Of a stretch of 40,872 nucleotides of DNA, positions 21,978 through 31,830 are shown in pieces. Origin of the DNA: Sperchopsis tessellata (taxonomy: Eukaryota; Arthropoda; Insecta; Coleoptera; Hydrophilidae). The position numbers and the translations under genes are program-made. The stretch lies in contig JAWQRN010000078.1 in the NCBI GenBank assembly GCA_033557685.1, positions 1-40,872 on the forward strand, read 5' to 3'. A model generated the notes under the pieces. It had not been told where the DNA came from. It saw only the letters and a program-made list of their open reading frames with translations, and did no database searches. Numbering within the stretch: the stretch's first letter is position 1; each line of letters opens with the position of its first letter.

Positions 21978-21989
21978 ATAATAGTTACT
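21978..21989. repeat. SINE target duplication, right
   Basis: ATAATAGTTACT; one mismatch to 21672-21683. Confidence 0.7.
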
Positions 21990-22140
21990 GAGTGGGTTCG
22001 ATCCATTGACATATCTATATTCAGAGCATTAGCTCACTATAGTTTTATCATTCATTTGACATCTCTACTACTTGATAATTATAAAACACTTAATATAGAG
22101 CCGTACAGGCAGATTTATAATATGAATTAATTTTACTTTA

Positions 22141-22144
<4 letters not shown>

Positions 22145-22177
<33 letters not shown>
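22145..22177. repeat. (TA)n microsatellite, 33 bp
   Basis: Uninterrupted TA dinucleotides. Confidence 0.95.
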
Positions 22178-22185
<8 letters not shown>

Positions 22186-22599
22186 TATATGTATATTATG
22201 AATAATCAAGAAAAGCAAGGACAATTTTATATGAATATTTAGTAGTATTTTATAATCATTTTTAAAGCCCAGATTGTATTATTGTCAAATGGAGTCAATT
22301 AAATGTAACAAAATTAATCCGGTTGTATATTAGGGATATGTTTAAAAATATTACCGCTATAAAAATCCACATAGCAGTAGAAATTAAAAACCTTTTCCGT
22401 GCACAAACCATAATTAGCTTTTCTACCCGAGGAAAAAAGGTCCTTCCCCAATTTCATCACTCTCATCTACTTAGAAACCAAAGGTCTCAACACCCTACTA
22501 GGTAATTGTTACACTTCATAACCTACGCCACGTCATTTTATATTTAATTTTCGTACTGAGCCTCCTTTATTTCCAAATCTGTCCGTAATCTTACCCCCT
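22178..22599. other. No gene recognised
   Basis: AT-rich, becoming pyrimidine- and C-richer from about 22395 towards the CpG cluster. The open frame at 22323-22505 has no recognisable domain. Confidence 0.4.
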
Positions 22600-22904
22600 T
22601 CACATGTTAGCTATCCTTGCGGATAGAGTGAGTGGAAAAATCGATTCGCCGTGCGCCAACACAGCTTCCCTCAGTGCTGTTTCAGACACCGTCACGTGCG
22701 GACAGTTTTCAACGCCAACGCGATCGCGTCTTTTTAGGGTTCACCAGGAGAGCGTTCAAAGCGGCAAAAACAATATTTGCAGTGCTGACCCATGTATAAA
22801 AAAATCTTCAAAGTTATAGCCAGGATTGATTGATACGTTCTATGTGTTCTGTGAAGTTGTTTAATTGTGTTTGTTCCTGATATGTGACAGATTGTTTGTT
22901 ATTG
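22600..22904 (+). promoter_or_regulatory. CpG-rich candidate promoter with possible first exon
   Basis: Between about 22618 and 22765 CpG dinucleotides are dense, unlike the surrounding AT-rich sequence. This part includes a CACGTG E-box (22693-22698) and the palindrome CGCGATCGCG (22719-22728). A TATAAAAA box starts at 22795. About 30 bp downstream would be a start site near 22825, and a G|GTAAGG splice-donor consensus lies at 22904/22905, giving a hypothetical first exon of about 80 bases. No coding sequence follows in the window, so the exon would be 5' untranslated with a long intron. Alternatively this is the promoter of a mobile element. The 71-codon frame at 22604-22819 has no known domain. 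Confidence 0.35.
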
Positions 22905-23727
22905 GTAAGGACAATTTATTTTATGTCCTTCCATTTAGAAGCAGCGTGTTTTCCGAAAAATATAGGTTATGTGATCGATCATTTAAGCAACACGAGATGT
23001 GTTTGTTTCCATAGAGGATAAGTTTAAGCTAAAGTGTGTTAGTGGAATTAACTATTGTGACATTAGTCGTGAAGGAAATTATTTTGGTTTTGTTTTGATA
23101 TCATTCGTTTAACTAAATTTGATTTTCTTTCTAAATAATTATGGTAGGAAACTTAATTTTTTACTATCTTCGAATATGGAAAACATAATAACTTTTTAAA
23201 AATAAACCGAAAAATAACCAAGCTTATTCGTATTATGCAAAATATTTACACAAACAAAAATTGTAGAATAATGTATTTAGTGCTAGAAATTACACAAGAT
23301 ATTTATTACATATTAGGTACAAATCGTGAATGCATACATAGGTGTTTTGTAAACTTTGACTATTTGTACTAAGCATTCTCGATATAAAAATCGTATTACA
23401 TAGTAAAATTAATTAACCAATTCTATTATAATATCCAGGTGATATTCTCCAGCTAATACTCTAACAGTATTCCTGTCAACAGTCTCCTTATTTTATATTA
23501 AAAATTAACATATGTTAGGAGCAATAAAAATCATATTTACTGACGTGAATACCTCAAATATTTAAAATCTTAGTAGCAACTTGTTAAACAAGTCTAATGT
23601 ACTATTAGTATTTCCACCACAACAGCATATTGAAGAACAATTTTTTTTCGAATACATTCTCTGAACTTCTTACTAATAACTACTCATTGTAAATTAAATG
23701 AATATCAATTAGCAATAAGAATTTGTT
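22905..23727. other. AT-rich sequence, no gene recognised
   Basis: Nothing recognised. If the candidate first exon upstream is real, this would be intron. Confidence 0.45.
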
Positions 23728-23860
23728 GCTCCCTTGGCCGTACATGAATGTGTTCTTTTAATATTTGATAAATCAAATATCGAGCAATTCGACCAACTCA
23801 GTATATATTAAATATAGAAATGAACCAAGAATGGTGAAATTAAGGGAAACAAGCCGAATT

Positions 23861-23905
23861 GCAGTTGACAGGTGTTTCTGTCATTAAGATGTCATCAGCA
23901 CTACT
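23861..23905 (-). ncRNA. Hammerhead-like motif in element A, left half
   Basis: On the minus strand: CTGATGA (plus 23892-23898), CATC-TTAAT-GACA, GAAA (plus 23875-23878), CACCTGTC, AACTGC. The two invariant core blocks are present, spaced by a 13-base potential stem II, with a near-palindromic stem III and a C at the cleavage position. The stem I strands (GTAGTG before, AACTGC after) pair except at the closing position. Stem II is damaged by changes that look like CpG decay (compare CGTC/GACG at 24346-24358). Confidence 0.5.
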
Positions 23906-23925
23906 ATTGTTAGCAATTCGCTGTA

Positions 23926-23947
23926 ATCCACGTACGATCCACGTACG
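23926..23947. repeat. 11-bp tandem duplication
   Basis: ATCCACGTACG occurs twice in direct succession (23926-23936 and 23937-23947). The right half of element A has a single CCACGTACGA. Confidence 0.9.
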
Positions 23948-24333
23948 AATACATATCTCATTTCTTGAATATATGCTTAGAGATCGTGAGTGAGCATATT
24001 AACAAGACCACTGTCTTAATGAGAGAAATACGTGTTCATTGCAATTCGGCTTGTTTCCTTAATTTTGGGAGCCGTAGTTCATATCTGTATTTAATATATT
24101 GACTTGACCGGTTTGCTCGATATTTGATTTAATAAACATTAAAATAACACATTAGTGTATGTGAAAATAGCCATTTCGGGTAGAATAATATCTAATTAGC
24201 GTGATGATTATTCAAATGGAACATTGAAACATTGCGATATCTCTCATAATATGCTCCCTCACGATCTCAAAGCATATATACAAGGAATGAAATATGTATT
24301 CGTACGTGGAAAACAACTAATTACTATCAAGAT

Positions 24334-24367
24334 CAGTGCTGATGACGTCTAAATGACGTGTTCACTG
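24334..24367 (+). ncRNA. Hammerhead-like motif in element A, right half, GAAA deleted
   Basis: CAGTG (24334-24338), CTGATGA (24339-24345), CGTC-TAAAT-GACG (24346-24358, perfect stem II), TGTT, then CACTG (24363-24367), which pairs exactly with the first CAGTG. About 7-8 bases containing GAAA and half of stem III are missing relative to the left-half copy, so this copy cannot cleave. It preserves the best stems I and II of the family. Confidence 0.5.
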
Positions 24368-24576
24368 CAATTCGGCTTGTTTTCCTTAATTTTGCGATTC
24401 GTAGTTATTTAATATATATTGACTTAGCCGGTTTGCTCGATATTTGCTTTATGAAATATTAAAATAACACAAGCAATTAACAATATTATATTGTGATCTT
24501 AGCAAAGTTAATATGTTGTGTATCTCAACTTGATGATGTAAAAGATCTAGAGGTAATTTAAAGGTCAAATTACCTT

Positions 24577-24730
24577 AGTTTGTTTCGTTACTGAATGACA
24601 CGCAGCAATATATGTTTTAAAAATATAGTTAGGTATATAGGTAACCTAGACGCTGGTGCAGATATCGGAGTCCCATATGGCTCAATATTGGGAAATTTAT
24701 GGTTCAAGATAGTTGTTAATTAACTACTAA
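24577..24730 (+). pseudogene. LINE reverse transcriptase fragment (GVPxGSILG core)
   Basis: A frame with one stop reads 'SLFRYxMTRSNICFKNIVRY', then 'AGADIGVPYGSILGNLWFKI' (24652-24711). This matches the Jockey/CR1 pattern 'SYLxNRxQxVxxxxxxSxxxxxxxGVPQGSILGPLLF'. Only this block survives: no KAFD upstream and no YADD downstream. It is a separate relic from the fragment at 25568, because the domain order between them is reversed. Confidence 0.65.
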
Positions 24731-24837
24731 AGAGTACCAATTCACAGATCATTATATATTATCGATATTATGGCATCCTTTCATTTTCAATTTCAAGTCA
24801 GTAGGTAAGAACTTAAAGTGTCAGAAGGTTAATTTCT

Positions 24838-24839
<2 letters not shown>

Positions 24840-24896
<57 letters not shown>
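24840..24896. repeat. (TA)n microsatellite, 57 bp
   Basis: Uninterrupted TA repeat. It gives the Ile-Tyr tail of a minus-strand open frame (24821-25138), which is therefore doubtful. Confidence 0.95.
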
Positions 24897-24901
<5 letters not shown>

Positions 24902-25261
24902 AAATGAAAACAAGATTTTTTTATCCGTATTCTGTTTGTTATTGGTGATACTATGATTTCGCAAGTTTGCAGTTTGTACAGCTTTTTGGGTGTAGTATTT
25001 TACACTAATTCTTAATCTTAAGAAACTACTCAATTCATAAATTGTTTCAAAATGTTCTGACAGATTTTCAAGTAGTTTTGAAGATATGTCGATTTTGTGT
25101 AATGAGTATTTTGATGCGTTCTTTTGGTAAAATTTCATTTTTTTTAATTTCTGGATAAATACGCTATATTTAGTAGAATATATTTCATTATTGTGACTAC
25201 AACTTTTGTTAATTTTTATTTCATGTTAAAATAGTACTTACGATTAAATATCTGATTTTTA

Positions 25262-25470
25262 GAAAGCTTATTCTTTAGCAGAGTTCAAGCTCTGGTTTCA
25301 ATATAGCCTTGTATTACTTGACAAATTGCTAATAAATTAATTCTATATTTTTTTGGAGACATAACTGTTGAAATAATGTGCTGTGTAAACTCTCTGAATT
25401 TAGTTTCCTTATATATTCTCTAGTGAATTATCACGCATATGAGTGGGATATTTTTTTTATTAATTAATTT
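25262..25470. repeat. Dispersed repeat S, copy 1
   Basis: Collinear with 28145-28365. Shared blocks include TATTACTTGACAA, CTGTGTAAACTCT and GAATTAxCACGC. On the minus strand both copies give similar peptides around 'RVYTxHxxxxYxxKI', which may mean a formerly coding repeat of unknown family. Confidence 0.65.
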
Positions 25471-25567
25471 GCTTATAGTTAGCCATGTGTATAAAGAAAT
25501 AATATTACACTGCTTATTTCGTCTATTAATAAAATACTTTATTACAACTTAAGTAGAAGTATACCTA

Positions 25568-25960
25568 TATGATAAGACCACTCTTAATAACTATCGACCA
25601 ATATTAATATTATATATTATATTATAAATGTCAAAGATTTTACAGAAATATACTAAACTATGTATTATCAACATGGATTCATCCCCAGTATATTAGATTA
25701 GAGCAAACTTGTAACTATTACAGACTTCATAATAGTATCTCTAAATATGAGCATCCAGGTTAGCTAACAGATACTATCACTCGATACTCGCCGAAAAAAA
25801 TATAATAATATCTTGTTTAATTCAGCAGAAAGGCTGTAGCATCCCAGAAAACGGAATTGATTAAATTCGAATATTTTAAAATTTGACTAGACAAGTATGT
25901 TCGGTTGCCTATAGTACAGGCCGACCATCAGTTAAACTAACAGGATTTGGCAACAGGAAG
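25568..25960 (+). pseudogene. LINE reverse transcriptase fragment (NYRPI to fingers/palm)
   Basis: The frames read 'LNNYRPILIL' (about 25575-25610; NYRPIxxL motif), then 'QHGFIPS' (about 25670-25690) followed by 'VTITDFIIVSLNMSIQV' (about 25715-25760). After frame slips come 'FSRKAVASQKTELIKFEYF' (about 25820-25880), a worn 'FSKAFDxxxHxxLIxKLxxF', and 'RPSVKLTGFG' (about 25922-25952). No catalytic YADD is seen. It is very old, and individual blocks after 25760 are uncertain. Confidence 0.55.
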
Positions 25961-26689
25961 GAGTACTTTTGGATATTTCCGCAAAATCAATTTGTGGCAA
26001 CTTCCTTCTTGCTAAAACCTTCAATCGAGGCGGTCGATTAGCATAAACAAAAAAAACGTGAAATTAAAATAAAGTATTAAAATACCAGATAAAATTATAT
26101 GTATCACTGTGCGAGTATAAATAAAAAAAATTGTGAACAAAGAAAATTCAAAAGACATTAAAAACCTAAGAGCGATCAAACGTTAGTCTGTAATTTTTTT
26201 ATTTGTAACTATTAGGATAGAAACAGATAGAATATTGAATTTTTAGATATAATTTTCGGTTGCTTATAAATTTTGTGTTGTAAGGTTTTTTTTTTGTTTT
26301 TTTATAACTATAAAACGTTATTATATGAATATATACATAAGGTAATTTTAAAGTAGTATGCTAGTTTCTTTTGAAAAGGTCATACAATTTTTCAGATACC
26401 GTGTGGAATTAAAACTAATATAGAATGATTAAGCTATTGTGTCAAATGCTCCCAAGGGCTATAACTAAAAATATATGTTTGTTTGTGGACTTCATCCTGA
26501 AACTGGCGCCAATAAAGAGCTGCTTAAGTTAGGTGTGCTTTTGTGAGTTCAGTCTTGGATAATGTCTGTGGTAAACTCACGACTTGCGTCCGACATTAGA
26601 TGAGCTTGTAGTGGAATTAATTCACTTAGCGTAAGAAATTAGGCTTCAAGGATTCTTGATATTTGACTGTTAGATTGACTATCTGATTT
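25961..26689. other. AT-rich sequence, no gene recognised
   Basis: No feature supported. A slightly GC-richer patch at 26500-26620 has no recognisable content. Confidence 0.45.
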
Positions 26690-27445
26690 AAGTATGTAAT
26701 TATTGGTACCAGTTCAGCACAACTTCAAATTACTAAAATACAAACGTCTCACAAGCGGAATGTTGAGGAACGTGCGCATCCACCATATGTCCACCGTGTT
26801 TTAATTAGTATGTACCTTATTATATTATAAAATAAACTAATGACATTTATCTTGTATGAACACTTACAAGAATAATTATACGACACATTTGTATTGCTCT
26901 AGTACCATAGTTAGACGGTAAGCTAACTCAGTTAAACGTTAGATTTCATTGGAATTCATGGGTTGTGATAAAAAAATATTTATTATACTGTAAATAGTAA
27001 ATGCCAAAAAATAATAATTCTCGATAATGAAATTGTTCTGGTTTTTGACATTAATATTCTTCAGCTGTTTGGATTCAAGTGGTGCAAGTAATTTGACCAT
27101 CCTTCTTAGACTCAGAAATGTATATTAGTCTGGCTTTTTTCAATCCATGATATATTTGTGGTGAGGTAATTTAATTTAATGTATCATTGATTAGTTAAAT
27201 GAAAATTGAACTGTCATCTTTTGTCGCACGTTTTTGTTGAAATTAAATTCAATATCTTAAAGTAGGTATCATTGAAATTATAATTATGGGAAAGTTTCCC
27301 TAAATACTCCTTAATTAGAAGAGATATTCAAATCTTTTTCTGTTCATTATAGCAAGAAGTTTGTGAGTAAGAACGGTTTCTTAATTATTATTGTGATGTA
27401 ATAACGCATAGGTGATACTAATATATTGAGAAAAACCAATGATAA
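26690..27445. repeat. Dispersed repeat R, copy 2, left part
   Basis: Collinear with 13330-14030 of copy 1. Element B begins where the match breaks (after ACCAATGATA) and the alignment resumes at about 27815. Confidence 0.75.
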
Positions 27446-27489
27446 CAATAAGAATTTGTTGCTTGGCCTTACATAAATGTATGATTCTA

Positions 27490-27510
27490 ATATTTGATTA
27501 AATCAAATAT
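27490..27510. repeat. Perfect palindrome within the terminal repeat of element B
   Basis: ATATTTGATT and AATCAAATAT flank a single central A. The same palindrome, with small changes, starts the arms of element A at 23761 and 24120. Confidence 0.85.
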
Positions 27511-27593
27511 CGAGCAAACCGGCCAAGTCAATATATTAAATACAGAAATCACATACGCATCGAAAACTTAAGTGAACTAGCTAAATTTGCGTT

Positions 27594-27640
27594 AGACACC
27601 GTGTGTCTGTCATTAAAGCATCATCAGAACTGCTCTTGTT
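27594..27640 (-). ncRNA. Hammerhead-like motif in element B, core mutated
   Basis: On the minus strand: CTGATGA (plus 27621-27627), TGCTTTAATGACA, GACA where GAAA is expected, then CACGGTGTC. The position and spacing match the copies in element A. The A-to-C change in the second core block and the weak stem I predict no activity. Confidence 0.4.
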
Positions 27641-27814
27641 AGAAATTAGGTGTACAACAAGTACAAATACATATCTCACTCCTTGTATATATGATGTGAG
27701 ATCGTGAGTGATTTGCGTGTTTGATTTCTGTATTTAATATATTGACAGTTTGCTCGATATTTGATTTAATCAAATATTGAAATAATACACCTATAGTAAC
27801 ATTTAGAGATTTTT

Positions 27815-28045
27815 GAATATTTTATTAAATAAGACAAAATGCTTTAACATTTTTGTTTGTTAATATATTAATATCAATTTGTACTCAAAACCAGCTTGAC
27901 ATAATAAACAATTGTGCCCCCTTTATAAACTACACAAGATTGAGTTTTGGAATTAAATATTCGTTATTGCATTTATTCTTCTTCTTTTTTAACAAATTTG
28001 GTAAAACAAAATTGGTTGTAGGAATGATATTCTAATAATCTTTAT
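27815..28045. repeat. Dispersed repeat R, copy 2, right part
   Basis: Matches copy 1 at 14035-14165 and, past the Jockey-like insertion, 16791-16890. The open frame at 27853-28035 is incidental. Confidence 0.7.
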
Positions 28046-28144
28046 ATATATATAATCATGGAATTAACATTAAATCAAAGAATTTAGTTTGTAATATTTT
28101 AAAGACTTTTCTGAAAAATTTCTGCTTAGAAACTAATTTTATAC

Positions 28145-28365
28145 ATCTTCAGAGTTCAAATTGTATTTGGACCATAGTTTTCTATTACTTGACAAGTTTG
28201 TAACAAATTTTCTTTATAAAATTTTGTTAGTATAACGATATAAAAGATGTACTGTGTAAACTCTATTAATTTTGCTTCCATACTTTTTTATATCTATTGA
28301 ATTAACACGCTGGTGTGGAAAAATTTCATATTTTTTTAATAAATAATCTACCTCTATTTGCTTTA
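28145..28365. repeat. Dispersed repeat S, copy 2
   Basis: Collinear with 25262-25470. The minus-strand 60-codon frame at 28214-28396 ('RVNSIDIKKYGSKINRVYTV') has a recognisable but stop-broken counterpart in copy 1. Confidence 0.65.
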
Positions 28366-28491
28366 TGTAGTACAATAATTTATCATGTTTTACCATAGGA
28401 GTAGTTACTTTTATATGGCGAATATAATAAAATTACGTTTAGTCAACATGTAGAGTAACTTTGTTTTATATAAAGACTAAATAACGAGATC

Positions 28492-29820
28492 CACAGATCT
28501 TGCCAAGGCTTTCGAGAAGATTAATCATTATATTCTTATTAAAAATGTGTACAGTATTGGTATAAATTTTGTTCTCTACACTGGGTTCCATCATATATAT
28601 CTAATACAAGTCAAGCAGTAAAACTTAACGGAATTATGTCTAATTTTAAAAATGCAACTGTGGTATACAGCTGGGCTACCATCTGGACCAGTTATTTTTT
28701 GTGATTTATACAGAGGACGTTATGAATTGCTTTAGAAATGGTAAATATCCTTAGATGATCTTCACTTGAATGTTTTTAAGAGAATATAAACGGGTGAATA
28801 TTATTTGGAGTTTCAAAAGGATATATGTCGGTTTCATAAAAATTACGTCAATAAGTATTTTTAAAGAGATCAAATATTGAATTTACATGGAATAATAATC
28901 AATTCATTCATCGTATACCCTTTTCACGACAACTATTTATTAGTGTACAAAATAAAATATTTAGAAGTCGTCCTAGATAATAAGCGTTTTTAATAAACAT
29001 AGAAATTTTATAGTAAATAGTGCATTCAAAATTTTTAATTATATCTTAAGGGTTTGAGCTGTACTTTAAATGTTTCTATAATAATTCAAAGTACACATTG
29101 GTAGTGTAAAATCCACGACATGCTATACACGTTGATGTAATTCAGCGGGTTCAAGAAAGGTTAATACAATATATGAAAAAAATATCAAAATCTTTCATGA
29201 ACTATGAAAAGTCTTATGAGGAATTTAATATAATGCCACTTATTATATGTCGTAAAATTTCATATGTGGTACATTTGTATAAAATGGAAAATTCTATTCA
29301 TGTATATTGGCAGTAACTGTATTTAATGTGGAGACATTCGCTACTAGATCGGATGCAGTATTTCAGCCTTCCTTTGCCTATATATAAGCTTTACAATACT
29401 CGCTAAAAGTTAGATTTATAATTACATACAATACGGTATTCACTGACCTTGACAGTTTTAGTCTACCTGACCAAATTCAACGTAATTTGAATCGCAATTT
29501 TTTCAGATCTGAAGCCTCTGCGGTTCTCACTGGGATTGCTGATATTAGTTTATGTGTGGCTAGTTGTTATAATAACTTGTTCTGTTTCATATGTGATTAT
29601 TTTTATTGGATTTTCTTATTTGTAGTAAATTTATATTTTTAATATACATAATTATTGTTTCAAATTTTTCTTTTCTTAAATGAGTAGAATAGTGGAAAGA
29701 CAACTTAATTTCAATGTTATTAATATTTCTAAACTGTTTGTGCACAACTATAATTTCATAATTAGGTGATAATTTATTGGGTAAGCCCTGTATGTATCGG
29801 AAATATTGAATAAATAAATA
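28492..29820 (+). pseudogene. LINE (Jockey/I-like) reverse transcriptase relic with 3' end
   Basis: It opens with 'TDLAKAFEKINHYILIKN' (28489-28542; catalytic-D motif), 'VLYTGFHHIYLIQVKQ' (about 28569-28616; usually WFxSYLxxRxQ) and 'AGLPSGPVIF' (about 28670-28700; SGxPQGSxLGP). A worn palm follows; no YADD is visible. 'YLEVVLDN' (about 28957-28980; usually YLGVxLD), 'IQRVQERLIQYMKKI' (about 29139-29185) and 'IMPLIICRKISYVVHLYKM' (about 29230-29287) are thumb and C-terminal blocks. The element ends at 29808-29820 with GAATAAATAAATA, typical of this LINE group. The 5' part is missing, so it is a truncated, multiply frameshifted copy. Confidence 0.8.
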
Positions 29821-29937
29821 CGCACTGTATATTTGGTAAAAGGAAGATACAAAGAATAATAAATTTTCAAATCAAAAGATAGGAAATTCGTTATTCGTAG
29901 TTTGTATTATTGCCTTCTCTAACCCACTTGATAATGA

Positions 29938-29990
29938 CTTATTCCGGTTGAAATCGGTTATAATATTATATATAATAAAAAAAATATGGA
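29938..29990 (+). ncRNA. Decayed hammerhead-like motif
   Basis: TTGATAATGAC, TTATTCCGGTT, GAAATCGGTT and a following A/T run with AATAAAAAAAATATGG align with 1343-1400 (TTGATGATGAC, CAGAATGGTC, GAAACCGGTC, AATAAAAATATTGTGG). Most differences are transitions. It is probably a relic of the same family as the insertion at 1232-1467. No inverted partner or target duplication found. Confidence 0.4.
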
Positions 29991-31793
29991 ATGATAATAT
30001 TTTTATTTTTTTAATCAAATTGTTAAAAATCAGGCAAAAAAACCTGGAAGAATATAATGACTAACTTATTTTCTATACGAATGGTTTTGTGCTGTATATT
30101 ACTTAAAAATTGAATCTCGTAATGGAGTTAGGTGGCGACTGGTCGATATTTTGGTATAACTTGGAGAGTTTTTCTTAAGATCATATATCAAAATATAGTC
30201 AAGTGAATAAGTGTTTGCTTAAAAAATGTTTGGCCGAATAATGTTTTAGCATTTTCTTTTTGCGCACTTGCCTCTACTACCTCTGGGACTAGCAATACCC
30301 CTACAGCCTCTCAGGCAAACATTTCTCCCCCTAGATCTCTCTAGCATCAGTAGTGTAAAATTTGGAAGTCCATGCTCTAGCTAGATGACGAAAAAGAGAA
30401 ATTTTAAGTAGGGGAGTGTTCTTCAGGATTATATGCTGTCACATTAGTTCATTGATACGAATTTCTATACTACTACAAAATATTGGACATTGCAGACATA
30501 CATACTAAATTTATTATTTGTACATTATGTTCTGAAAAATCGAGGAAATGTTAATGTTCTATAGTATATGACAGTTTGCTCCGTTGATTGATAATAAATA
30601 AAGTTTTGGTAGAAATATTTTTGGTCGATAATATGCACTATATTTAAACAAATAATGTGCTAGAAGCACAGGTTAATACGACTATTACGAAATAAAGGAC
30701 AACTATTATAACAAGCAGATTTGTAAGAAAATTAAGCTCTTGCTATATTTCGTTGGATTCCTTGTCTATATGTTTTAATTTATAATTGACATTTTTACAA
30801 GGATAATGTTTTTTATATCAATGTAAACAACTTTAGTTTTTCTTCTCTTTATAAATGCATTGGAAACTATTGCATTCTACTGCTCTCCTATAAGAACTTC
30901 ATTTGTAAAATATTGAAATTTTTGTGTCTCAAGTAAACACTCGCACATTCTTAACTATTACTGTATTGTTAAGAATATTGCAATATTATATTTGATTTCA
31001 AGTATGACATTCTCTTTTATAAAAAGTATCGTTATACACAGAAAAATGCAATCTATATTAAAACAAGTAGTTTCAAAAATTATTTTCATTAGCCCTAGCA
31101 TGTGAAATTTAGACTTGTACTAGTTTTTAATAACGAAAAATATAATTTGAAGTATTCTTATCAATAGTTTTCTGATTATAGGTCTTATAAAGTCTGGTGC
31201 ATTTTAACATATCTTATTTAAATTCGCAATCTTTGAATAACATTAGTCAAATAAAATTATATATTTACTTAATTTGAAAGTCAGATCGAAATTTTTGATC
31301 ACGTCTTAAATTGAATAATGGCAGATGACGATATAATACTTAACCTTTCGGTTAGTAGAATAGTTAACTAGTGCATAACGATAATTTATAGATGGGACCA
31401 TAAGGTTTACGGCTAGATTGTTAGTTAGATTTGACATTAAATCTTGATTGATACGTTAATTGATTGACACGTCCAGTAAACTGTCTGTGATTTATACTGT
31501 ATTTGAGAATGCAAAATTGTTATTATCAATCAATAATTACAATTTTGGAAGTGAGCCTTTACTGTAATAGATTGAAATGAATTACTACAGAAGTGTTAAC
31601 AGTTTTCCAATTAAATTCAAATGTCAAACTGACTGTTGAATGTCAATCAGTGTTGTAAGGGATTTTTTTGAATTTGTAAACCAAAGCCAATCATTTACAT
31701 GTCTTTTTGTGATTAATTTTTCCAGCGATTTTTCAGGGGTATCTGCTGGATAGTACAGAAATAGTTTTCACATAAATATTAATGAAGCAATTT
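29991..31793. other. AT-rich sequence, no gene recognised
   Basis: No coding or RNA feature supported. A C-rich patch at 30265-30350 stands out in composition but gives no recognisable frame on either strand. Confidence 0.45.
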
Positions 31794-31797
31794 TTAA

Positions 31798-31830
31798 CCC
31801 TTTCAGGTCTAACAGGACACTATGTCCCAG
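31798..31830 (+). repeat. piggyBac-type left end
   Basis: CCCTTTCAGG directly after TTAA, with a subterminal dyad that resembles the GGGACATATGTCCC-type motifs of this superfamily. Confidence 0.6.

Larger units (their letters stand above)
23728..24480. mobile_element. Foldback element A, compound with three arms
   Basis: The left half (about 23757-24000) has an inverted copy at about 24240-24478. A second, partial inverted copy of its outer 120 bases lies between them (about 24020-24150). Arms share AATATTTGATxAAATCAAATA, CGAGCAAACCGGCC (variants), 'CAATATATTAAATACAGAA' and 'TTAAGGAAACAAGCCGAATT'. There is no coding potential. The left flank, CAATAAGAATTTGTTGCT, is shared with element B. The structure suggests a TIR-type miniature element that gained an extra inverted half by rearrangement or a nested insertion. 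Confidence 0.75.
27446..27814. mobile_element. Foldback/MITE element B, nested in repeat R
   Basis: Terminal inverted repeats of about 60 bp: left 27490-27546 and right about 27725-27783, sharing AATATTTGATTAAATCAAAT, CGAGCAAAC and 'CAATATATTAAATACAGAAA'. The interior matches the left half of element A, including the hammerhead-like segment. Boundaries come from the uninterrupted copy 1 of repeat R at 14020-14050. It is non-coding; movement would have relied on proteins from elsewhere. Confidence 0.75.

Noticed and set aside
21995..22006. Second perfect box-B-like GGTTCGATCC after the SINE
   Set aside because: No box A at a suitable distance upstream; probably chance or a fragment of another SINE.
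24821..25138. 105-codon minus-strand frame
   Set aside because: About 20 residues come from the (TA)n run. The N-terminal 75 codons may belong to repeat S but match no family I recognise, so no gene is called.
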